A stretch of DNA of 64,000 nt from the NCBI RefSeq assembly GCF_036541425.1, contig NZ_JAZHFT010000023.1, forward strand, positions 16,516 through 80,515. The letters run 5' to 3'. Position 1 is the stretch's first letter; every line of letters begins with the position of its first letter. Positions 35,599-42,407 of the stretch are shown here, one piece after another. The stretch comes from Consotaella aegiceratis (lineage in GTDB: Bacteria; Pseudomonadota; Alphaproteobacteria; Rhizobiales; Rhizobiaceae). A program made the position numbers and the translations under genes. The notes below the pieces were generated by a model. That model had not been told where the DNA came from, searched no databases, and worked only from the letters and a program-made list of their open reading frames with translations.

Positions 35599-36096
35599 TC
35601 AGCCGTGTCCGGCGAGCGACGTGGAATTGCGCATAAGCTGCAGGTTGTTGGCGATCGTGAGATTGTCCGGCGCCAGGGCGCTCGCTCGCATCAGATTGGT
35701 CTGAGCGGCGTTCAGGTCGCCCCGCAGCAGATAGGAATAACCGAGATTGTTGAAATATTCGGCGCTGTCGGGCGTGAGCAAGGCCAGCGCCCGATAGGCC
35801 TCGTCGGCGGTGTCGAATCGCGACAGTTGGTCGGCGGACGCCGCAAGGCCAAGCCAAGCCGCGGGATTCTGGGGGTAGACCTCGGCCGATTTCTTGAAAA
35901 GCGCGTAGGACCGTCCGTAGTTCTTCGCCTTGAACTGCCGCTTCCCTTCGCGAATCAGATCACCGGTCTTGACGTCTTCGATCGAAGACGGGTTCGGCCG
36001 CGTGATCGAGCCGACGGCGTCCTCCAGGCTGTCGGACCGACAACTGGAGAGAACGCAAACGGCGGCCAGGGCAAGGGCAGCGGAGACCTTCGTCAT
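35599..36096 (-). CDS. tadD: TPR lipoprotein TadD
   Basis: A protein of 165 aa with a lipoprotein signal (VCVLSSC). Tetratricopeptide repeats follow from residue about 48 (GKRQFKAKNYGRSYALFKKSAEVYPQNPAAWLGLA, then EYFNNLGYSYLLRGDLNAAQTNLMRASALAPDN, given here as two separate repeats). TadD is the pilotin-like TPR lipoprotein that helps the CpaC secretin. It is the first gene of the leftward pilus block, divergent from the cytochrome genes. Confidence 0.85.
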   Translation of the reverse strand: MTKVSAALALAAVCVLSSCRSDSLEDAVGSITRPNPSSIEDVKTGDLIREGKRQFKAKNYGRSYALFKKSAEVYPQNPAAWLGLAASADQLSRFDTADEAYRALALLTPDSAEYFNNLGYSYLLRGDLNAAQTNLMRASALAPDNLTIANNLQLMRNSTSLAGHG

Positions 36097-36302
36097 TACA
36101 GGAATCCCATGGAACGGCCGGCTGCGGCCGCCGATATCGCGCCGGTCTCCGCCGAATGCGGAGCGGCCGGCTCGTCACTCCTTCAAAGTGCCAGCTCCCT
36201 GTTAATACCCGGTTGACGATGCTCGGGAAGCCGTCGGCGTTACACAACGGGCGACAGCGATACCTGCGTCCCTTCGTCACCTTTGACATGGGCCATCGCA
36301 GC

Positions 36303-36331
36303 TTGTGAGCACGCTACTGTAGAGCTATTCT
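36303..36331 (+). promoter_or_regulatory. Sigma-70-like promoter of the multiheme cytochrome operon
   Basis: TTGTGA (-35) and TATTCT (-10) with exactly 17 nt between, about 68 nt before the first cytochrome start. The surrounding DNA is locally A+T rich compared with the rest of the region. Confidence 0.55.
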
Positions 36332-36338
36332 ATTTTAA

Positions 36339-36361
36339 AAGGCCGACTGAAGTGCGGCCTT
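36339..36361. terminator. Hairpin in the cytochrome leader, terminator-like on the minus strand
   Basis: 7-bp stem AAGGCCG/CGGCCTT with a 9-nt loop. Read leftward it is followed by TTTTAAAA, like an intrinsic terminator; read rightward it would be a leader stem-loop of the cytochrome mRNA. It sits between divergent genes, where a leftward terminator has no obvious gene to serve. Confidence 0.5.
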
Positions 36362-36398
36362 GAGGCGTTTGGGTGGTCTTTGGAAGAGGAGAGGAACG

Positions 36399-37562
36399 AT
36401 GAGATTTTTCACGCGGGCTGCCATGGTGGCGGCCGTCGCGGCGGGGTTGATGGCCTGGGCCGGTACCGGAAGCCCGGCTTTGGCGCAGGACGCGGCCGCG
36501 GTGCCCGATCCCGCGACGCTGATGCCCGAGATTCCGAACCTCGACGCCTGGCGCCAATCGCCGCATGCCGACGTCAAGAGCGAGGCGTTCCGCCACTGGG
36601 ATGAAGATGGCGTCGTCGAAGAGGCTTGCGCCAAGTGCCATTCGACTGCCGGCTTCCAGGACTTCCTTGGTGCCGACGGCAGCGCGGAAGGCTCGATTGA
36701 CTCCGAGCATCCCACCGATGTCGCCGAAGCGCCCGGCATCGCCTGCATGGCTTGCCACAACGACGTCGCGCAGAACATGACGGTCGTTCCGTTCCCGTCT
36801 GGCGAAGAAGTGGAAGTCTATACCGCCGACGCCCGCTGCATGGTCTGCCATGCGGGCCGTGCCTCGACGCCCGATGTGGAAAAGGCGGTGGCCGATGCCG
36901 GTGTCGGGGACGACACCCCGTCCAGCGATCTCAGCTTCATCAACGTCCACTATCGCGCCGCTGCGGCCACCCGATACGGCGGCGAAGTGCGGGGCGGCTT
37001 CGAATACGAAGGAATGGAGTACGCCGGCTACTTCTTCCACGATCAGGCTTCGCAGACCTGCAACGATTGCCACAACCCGCATACCGTCGAGGTCAAGGTC
37101 GCTACGTGTGTCGAATGCCATCAGGAGGTCTCTGCGGACGACAAGGAATCGCTGCTCGCGATTCGCACGTCGAAGACCGACTTCGACGGCAACGGCGACA
37201 CCAGCGAGGGCATTCACGCCGAAGTCGACGCGCTGCACGAGCAGCTGTATGCGGCGATCCAGAGCTACGCCAAGAACGTGGTCGGCAGTTCGATCGCCTA
37301 CAACGAGCACACCTATCCGTACTTCCTCGCCGATACCGATGATAGCGGCGCGATCGAGGATGCGGAAAATCAGCGTTCGAACGGCTTCAAGTCCTGGACG
37401 CCGCGTCTGCTGAAAGCAGCGTACAACTTCCAGTTCGTGGAAAAGGATCCGGGGGCCTACGCTCACAATCCGAACTACGTGATCCAGCTGATGCACGACA
37501 GCATCGCCGACTTGGCTACGGCAGATGACAGCATCACGGTTCCCGGCGAGCGTCCGGAGTGA
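36399..37562 (+). CDS. Pentaheme periplasmic c-type cytochrome with EF-hand-like loop
   Basis: A protein of 387 aa, ATG with AGGAGAGGA. A Sec signal peptide (about 1-30, ending ALAQ) leads into five CXXCH heme sites: CAKCH 77-81, CMACH 116-120, CMVCH 147-151, CNDCH 221-225, CVECH 237-241. After the last heme comes a 145-residue helical domain with a canonical EF-hand loop DTDDSGAIEDAE (312-323) and a second Asp-rich loop at 261-272, then KSWTPRLLKAAYNFQFVEKDPGAYAHN. I recall this C-terminal block in polyheme cytochromes of deltaproteobacteria, but the function is unknown. It leads an operon with an octaheme-reductase-like protein and cytochrome b. Probably an electron shuttle, possibly calcium-bound (inference). 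Confidence 0.88.
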   Translation: MRFFTRAAMVAAVAAGLMAWAGTGSPALAQDAAAVPDPATLMPEIPNLDAWRQSPHADVKSEAFRHWDEDGVVEEACAKCHSTAGFQDFLGADGSAEGSIDSEHPTDVAEAPGIACMACHNDVAQNMTVVPFPSGEEVEVYTADARCMVCHAGRASTPDVEKAVADAGVGDDTPSSDLSFINVHYRAAAATRYGGEVRGGFEYEGMEYAGYFFHDQASQTCNDCHNPHTVEVKVATCVECHQEVSADDKESLLAIRTSKTDFDGNGDTSEGIHAEVDALHEQLYAAIQSYAKNVVGSSIAYNEHTYPYFLADTDDSGAIEDAENQRSNGFKSWTPRLLKAAYNFQFVEKDPGAYAHNPNYVIQLMHDSIADLATADDSITVPGERPE

Positions 37563-37596
37563 TAGCCTGCCTGCCTTAGTAGGCTGAAGATTGGAG

Positions 37597-37619
37597 ACGG
37601 CCGCCTCGGGCGGCCGTTT
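37597..37619 (+). terminator. Intrinsic terminator/attenuator between the two cytochrome genes
   Basis: Perfect 9-bp stem ACGGCCGCC/GGCGGCCGT with a 3-nt loop followed by TTTCT, 34 nt past the pentaheme stop. The short T tract suggests partial read-through, giving more pentaheme transcript than downstream reductase. Confidence 0.75.
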
Positions 37620-37656
37620 CTGCCGCGTTGGCTGGCGTTCGTATACGGGGGAATGC

Positions 37657-39507
37657 ATGATGAGGACAACGCTCCGTCGCCTGTTGATCGCGGCAGCGTT
37701 GATGTCGGCGGCCGCCACGTCGGTCGTCGCTCAAACGAACGATCCATCGTCAACGCCGACCCCCGCTGCCGAGCCCGCGCCGGCGTCACCGGCCGCCGAA
37801 GCTCCAGCCGCGCCTGAGGCTCCGGACGCCATCGTCGTTCCGACGTCCACCGCCGATCACAGCCAGTTCAAGGAACTCGCGGGTCCGTTCAAGAATGCGC
37901 AGGAGGTCAACCAGGCCTGCCAGTCCTGCCACAACACCGGTCCCGACCAGCTGCACGGCACCATCCACTTCACCTGGACATGGCCGACCGGTGCGGCGGG
38001 CGATACGGCCGGGGGCGACACCGAGCTGCTCGGCATGCGCCACGTCGCCAACGGCTTCCTGCTCTCCACTCCGTCCAATATCGACGCCTGCACGTCCTGC
38101 CACATCGCCGGCACCCGTTTCGACGACACCGCGATGTTCGACGCCTCATCGGAGCCGGTGGCGCCGGTCGACTGCCTGACCTGCCACGAACCGAGCGGCC
38201 AGTGGGCCAAGGCGAATTTCCACGAGGGCGGGGCCGCCTGCTCGATGTGCCACGACGAGCGCCCGAACGGCCGCACGCCGGAGGTCAAGGACCTGGCCGC
38301 GGCCGCCCAGTCGGTCGGGCCGACGACGCGCGCCGCCTGTGGCGCCTGCCACTTCAACGCCGATGGCGGCCCGGGCGTCAAGCACGGCGATCTCAACGCC
38401 GATCTGATCAATCCGGCGGCGACGCTCGACGTCCATATGGCGGCAGCGCCCGATGGCGCGGGCTTTACCTGCTCGACCTGCCACACCACCAAGGACCACG
38501 TCATCGCCGGCAGCCGCTACGAAGGCGGACCGTCGATCACGCCGGACAATCCGGCCCTGTCGGGACCGGCCGCCTCGTGCCAGAGCTGCCACAGCTCGAC
38601 GCCGCACAAGGACCTTGCCGAAGGCTCGCGGCTTGACGGCCATATCGACCGCGTAGCCTGCGAGACCTGCCACATCCCGTCTGTCGCGCGCGGCGAAATG
38701 GCGACGCGCACGTCCTGGGACTGGTCGACCATGGGCCGGATCGGCCGCAATCGGAAGCCGATGGTCGAGAAGGACAAGGATGGCCATGCCACCTACGCCA
38801 CTGAAAAGGGCGATCTCGGCTGGTCCAAGGACCTTCAGCCGACGCTGATCTGGTCGAACGGCAAGCTGGCGTTTCGCCATCCCGGCGATCCGTTACCGGA
38901 CGACACCGAGCTGATCGAGGCCGCCAACAACAACGCCCGAGGCGGTGCCGCCCGGCGCAGTGCTCCCTCGAACGATGACGGCGAAGCCGAGGCCGAAGAC
39001 CCGGCAAAGGCCTTCGACGACGCGCCCTGGATGGCCTCTTATGAAGGCGAGCCGGTCGCCGAGGATTCGCGCATCGCTCCGGTCAAGGTGATGAACTCGG
39101 TGGTGCCGGTCGACGCCGAGAGCCGCAGGCTGGCGGCCGTTCAGTTTTCGGGCCGCGGCGGCGACGCGTTGTGGAACCGCTTCAACTGGAAGAGCGCCGT
39201 GGAAGCCGGCATGGAAGCGGCCGGCGTGCCGTTCAGCGGCGAGGTCGCCTTCGCCCGAGTTCGGCAGATGATTCCGATCAACCACATGGTCGCTCCGGCG
39301 GACCAGGCGCTCGACTGCGGTGCCTGCCACAGCTCGGACGGTCTGCTCGCCGGACTGCCGGGCGGCTTCCTTCCGGGTCGCGACGGCTTCGTGCTGCTCG
39401 ACTGGGCCGGCCTGGCAATCTTGGCCGCGACGCTCGCTGCCGTGCTGCTGCACGGACTGCTGCGCTTCGGCTTCGGCATCTTCTACAAGGGACCGCGTCA
39501 TGGCTGA
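37657..39507 (+). CDS. Nine-heme, membrane-anchored octaheme tetrathionate reductase-family cytochrome
   Basis: A protein of 616 aa, double ATG after GGGGGAA. Signal peptide, Pro/Ala-rich linker (30-60), then the octaheme tetrathionate reductase (OTR) family core (I recall TIGR04315). Its marks are DHSQFKELAGPFKN, GFLLSTPSNIDACTSCH, PVDCLTCHEPSG, GVKHGDLN, DVHMAA, TKDHVIAGSRY, HIDRVACETCHIPSVARG, SWDWSTMG. Eight CXXCH sites lie at 88, 145, 173, 195, 228, 272, 308 and 335; a ninth, CGACH at 554-558, precedes a C-terminal membrane helix (572-600). Shewanella OTR reduces tetrathionate, nitrite and hydroxylamine in vitro; true substrate unknown. The stop overlaps the next gene. Confidence 0.9.
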   Translation: MMRTTLRRLLIAAALMSAAATSVVAQTNDPSSTPTPAAEPAPASPAAEAPAAPEAPDAIVVPTSTADHSQFKELAGPFKNAQEVNQACQSCHNTGPDQLHGTIHFTWTWPTGAAGDTAGGDTELLGMRHVANGFLLSTPSNIDACTSCHIAGTRFDDTAMFDASSEPVAPVDCLTCHEPSGQWAKANFHEGGAACSMCHDERPNGRTPEVKDLAAAAQSVGPTTRAACGACHFNADGGPGVKHGDLNADLINPAATLDVHMAAAPDGAGFTCSTCHTTKDHVIAGSRYEGGPSITPDNPALSGPAASCQSCHSSTPHKDLAEGSRLDGHIDRVACETCHIPSVARGEMATRTSWDWSTMGRIGRNRKPMVEKDKDGHATYATEKGDLGWSKDLQPTLIWSNGKLAFRHPGDPLPDDTELIEAANNNARGGAARRSAPSNDDGEAEAEDPAKAFDDAPWMASYEGEPVAEDSRIAPVKVMNSVVPVDAESRRLAAVQFSGRGGDALWNRFNWKSAVEAGMEAAGVPFSGEVAFARVRQMIPINHMVAPADQALDCGACHSSDGLLAGLPGGFLPGRDGFVLLDWAGLAILAATLAAVLLHGLLRFGFGIFYKGPRHG

Positions 39508-40132
39508 TGTCGCTGCGACCCATCACAAGGGCCTCTACATCTTCACCCGCTTCGAGCGGTTCTGGCACTGGTGCCAGGCGGCGCTGATCATCTTCCTGCT
39601 GCTGACCGGATTCGAGATCCACGGCTACTGGACGTTGTTCGGCTTCGCCAACGCGCTCGACTACCACGTGATCGCCGCTTTCTCGCTTGTCGTCCTCTGG
39701 GCCTTCGCGATCTTCTGGCACATGGTGACCGGCCAGTGGCGGCACTATGTGCCGACCACCGACAAGATGTGGACGATGATCACCTTCTATGCCTTCGGCA
39801 TCTTCATCGGCGCGCCCCATCCCTTCCGGCCAAGCGTCAAGCGCAAGCACAACCCGCTGCAGGCCATGGCCTATTTCGGCTTCAAGGTGGCCATGGCGCC
39901 GGCGATCTGGATCTCCGGCCTCATCATGTGGATCTACGGCCTGTTTCCCGACATCTATCCCGGCGAACTGCCGATCCTGTGGGTCAACGCGATCCATGTC
40001 GCGGCCGCCTTCCTGATCGCGGCCTTCCTGATCGCCCATCTCTATCTGATCACCACCGGCGAGACGGTCACCGCCCAGATCAAGGCGATGATCACCGGCT
40101 GGGACCCGCACGGCGAGGCGCGCGAGGACTGA
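39500..40132 (+). CDS. Cytochrome b (b561/thiosulfate-reductase type) membrane subunit
   Basis: A protein of 210 aa overlapping the reductase gene by 8 nt. Four or five membrane helices with spaced histidines (FERFWHWCQA, LDYHVIAAF, IFWHMVTG, VNAIHVAAAF, AHLYLITTGE). These fit a di-heme cytochrome b of the formate dehydrogenase/thiosulfate reductase group, which exchanges electrons with the quinone pool. It would link the nine-heme protein to quinol or quinone, and the pentaheme protein would act on the periplasmic side. A strong terminator follows. Confidence 0.92.
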   Translation: MADVAATHHKGLYIFTRFERFWHWCQAALIIFLLLTGFEIHGYWTLFGFANALDYHVIAAFSLVVLWAFAIFWHMVTGQWRHYVPTTDKMWTMITFYAFGIFIGAPHPFRPSVKRKHNPLQAMAYFGFKVAMAPAIWISGLIMWIYGLFPDIYPGELPILWVNAIHVAAAFLIAAFLIAHLYLITTGETVTAQIKAMITGWDPHGEARED

Positions 40133-40161
40133 GCGTTCTCCTGCCGGCCTGACACGATCGC

Positions 40162-40196
40162 AACGGCCGAGGATCGATCCTCGGCCGTTTTGTTTT
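40162..40196 (+). terminator. Strong intrinsic terminator ending the cytochrome operon
   Basis: 14-nt perfectly self-complementary arms (AACGGCCGAGGATC and its complement) immediately followed by TTTTGTTTT. It closes the three-gene operon 30 nt past the cytochrome b stop. Confidence 0.92.
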
Positions 40197-40307
40197 GGCC
40201 GATCGTTTTGCTCGGGATGCTATAAGCGACCGAATCCGAAGCGGTTCGCCGGCCGTGACCGACCGTGGGCGGCCTTCGGCGGCATCGGGCAAGACATGGA
40301 GGGCGAC

Positions 40308-41453
40308 ATGGCGCTCGACCACGACGATCTGGCGGAGCTCACCGCATGGCGACATGCGCTCCACCAGCGACCGGATCTCTCCGGCGAGGAGGAAGCCACC
40401 GCACGCGCGGTCGAGTCCTTTCTGGCGCCGACAGGGCCGGACCGCCTGCTGAAAGACCTCGGCGGCCATGGCTTGGCTGCAATCTACAATGGGGTCGAAA
40501 GCGGGCCGACGGTCATGCTGCGCGCCGAACTCGACGCCCTGCCGATCCACGAGATCGGCGACGCGCCCTACCGCTCGCAGACGGACGGCAAGGGTCATCT
40601 CTGCGGTCACGACGGCCATATGGCGATCCTCGCCGGCGTGGCGCGCGAACTGGCCAGGCGAAGGCCCGGCCAGGGCCGCGTCGTGCTCCTGTTCCAGCCG
40701 GCCGAAGAGACCGGCGCCGGAGCGGCGGCCGTGCTCACCGACCCACGCTTTGCCGAAATCGCCCCCGACTACGCCTTCGCCCTTCATAATCTGCCCGGCC
40801 TGCCGCTCGGCGAGGTGGCGCTGAAGGACGGCCCGGTCAATTGCGCCTCGCGCGGGCTGCGCGTGGACCTGTCCGGCCGCACGGCCCACGCTTCGATGCC
40901 CGAAACCGGCCGCTCGCCGATGGCCGCCGTCGCTCATCTGATGCCGGCGCTGACGGGGCTCGGCGTGGGCGGAACGCTCTCGGACGATTTCGCGCTGGTG
41001 ACCGTGACCCATGCCGTCATGGGCGAGCCGTGCTTCGGCGTCGCGCCGGGCCATGCAGAAATCTGGGCGACGCTGCGCACGATGCGCGACGCGCGCATGT
41101 CCCCGCTCGTCGAAACGGCCGAATGGGTGACGCGGCATCTGGCCGAAACGAACGGCCTCGACTGGTCCGTGTCCTATCACGACGTGTTCCGCCACTGCGA
41201 AAACGATCCGGACGCTGTCGGCCATCTGCGGGGCGCGCTCGACGCCGTCGGTGTCCCGCACAAACCGGGAGAGCCGATGCGCGCATCGGAGGATTTCGGA
41301 CGGTTTCGCGACGTCGCAAAAACCGCCATGCTGTTTCTGGGCGCCGGCACGGACCACCCCAGCCTGCACAATCCGGACTACGATTTTCCGGACGCGCTCA
41401 TTCCCGTGGGCGCACGGATCTTCGAGCGCGTGGTGCGCGATCTCCTGGGCTGA
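40308..41453 (+). CDS. M20D family amidohydrolase
   Basis: A protein of 381 aa. The start is the ATG at 40308, which has GGAGGG upstream; an ATG 12 nt earlier lies within that ribosome site. Peptidase M20D/amidohydrolase signature: WRHALHQRPDLSGEE, GPTVMLRAELDALPI, HLCGHDGHMAILAG (metal Cys-His), FQPAEETGAGA, and the dimerisation segment VDLSGRTAHASMPE. Relatives cleave N-acyl amino acids such as IAA conjugates, hippurate or N-acetyl-diaminopimelate. It is convergent with the carbamoyl-hydrolase operon, so its link to that pathway is only by proximity. Confidence 0.9.
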   Translation: MALDHDDLAELTAWRHALHQRPDLSGEEEATARAVESFLAPTGPDRLLKDLGGHGLAAIYNGVESGPTVMLRAELDALPIHEIGDAPYRSQTDGKGHLCGHDGHMAILAGVARELARRRPGQGRVVLLFQPAEETGAGAAAVLTDPRFAEIAPDYAFALHNLPGLPLGEVALKDGPVNCASRGLRVDLSGRTAHASMPETGRSPMAAVAHLMPALTGLGVGGTLSDDFALVTVTHAVMGEPCFGVAPGHAEIWATLRTMRDARMSPLVETAEWVTRHLAETNGLDWSVSYHDVFRHCENDPDAVGHLRGALDAVGVPHKPGEPMRASEDFGRFRDVAKTAMLFLGAGTDHPSLHNPDYDFPDALIPVGARIFERVVRDLLG

Positions 41454-41467
41454 CGGCCGGGGCCGTC
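41452..41467. terminator. Palindrome between convergent M20D and carbamoyl-hydrolase genes
   Basis: 7-bp arms GACGGCC/GGCCGTC with 2 nt between, starting on the M20D stop codon and ending 24 nt before the stop of the opposing gene. It could act as a two-way hairpin; T tracts are missing. Confidence 0.4.
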
Positions 41468-41490
41468 CCGACGGCCTGGCGTTGCGCCCC

Positions 41491-42405
41491 CTACTTCGAA
41501 CCGGGTGCCGTCAGCGCCGTATAGATCTCCGGCCTGCGGTGGAGAGCGAAGTTGAAGACGTTGTCGCGGATCTCGCTGCAGCGGTCGAGGTCGCAATCGG
41601 CGACGATCAGCTCGTCGCCCAGCGTTCCGGCCATGGCGACGATCTCGCCGGTGGGCGCGACGATGCAGCTTTGGCCGATCAGGTCGCAGCCTTCCTCCTT
41701 GCCCGCCTTGGCGACGCCCACCACCCACAGGCCGTTGGCATAGGCGCCCGCCTGGAGCGACAGGTGGTTGTGGAAGTCCTGCAGATGGTCGTGCTCGGGC
41801 GCCGGAGGGTAATGCACCGGCGTGTTGTAGCCGATGGCGATCAGCTCGGCGCCGCGCAGCGCCACCTCGCGATAGGTCTCCGGCCAGCGGCGGTCGTTGC
41901 AGATCGCCAGCGACAGCGTACCGCCGAACGCCTCGCACACCGAGAACGGCTCGGGTCCGGGCTCGAAATAGCGCTTTTCCAGATGCTGGAACGGCCGCCA
42001 CGGCTCATGTTCGGGGTGGCCCGGCAGATGGATCTTGCGATAACGGAGCACGATCTCGCCGCTCGCATCGACGATGATCGAGGTGTTGTAGTGGTGTCCA
42101 TCGGGAGTGAGTTCGGCATAGCCGAGAATGAATCCGACCTTCAGCGCCTTGGCCCGCTCGAACAGCGGCTGCGTCGCCCCATTGGGCATCTCGGTCTCGA
42201 AGAATCGGTCGATCTCGGCCTGATCCTCCATGAACCAGCGCGGAAAGAAGGTGGTGAGCGCCAGCTCGGGAAAGACGACGAGCCCGACGCCGCGCGCGGC
42301 CGCCTTGTCCATGAGCGCGATCATCCGCTCCACCACCGCCTCGCGCGGCTCGATGCGGGCGATCGGGCCGAGCTGGGCAGCCCCGACGGTGAGAATACGC
42401 GACAT
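41491..42405 (-). CDS. N-carbamoyl-D-amino-acid hydrolase-like nitrilase family enzyme
   Basis: A protein of 304 aa, the same length as Agrobacterium N-carbamoyl-D-amino-acid amidohydrolase, whose blocks it shares: FPELALTTFFPRW, YRKIHLPGHPE, PFQHLEKRYFEPG, ICNDRRWPETYR, GYNTPVHYPP. The CN-hydrolase triad is Glu47, Lys124, Cys169. The reaction removes a carbamoyl group (ureido to amine, CO2 and NH3). It starts 2 nt after the M20 carbamoylase stop, third gene of the dpaL operon. Together they probably strip ureido groups to give diaminopropionate for DpaL (inference). Confidence 0.92.
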   Translation of the reverse strand: MSRILTVGAAQLGPIARIEPREAVVERMIALMDKAAARGVGLVVFPELALTTFFPRWFMEDQAEIDRFFETEMPNGATQPLFERAKALKVGFILGYAELTPDGHHYNTSIIVDASGEIVLRYRKIHLPGHPEHEPWRPFQHLEKRYFEPGPEPFSVCEAFGGTLSLAICNDRRWPETYREVALRGAELIAIGYNTPVHYPPAPEHDHLQDFHNHLSLQAGAYANGLWVVGVAKAGKEEGCDLIGQSCIVAPTGEIVAMAGTLGDELIVADCDLDRCSEIRDNVFNFALHRRPEIYTALTAPGSK

Positions 42406-42407
42406 CG

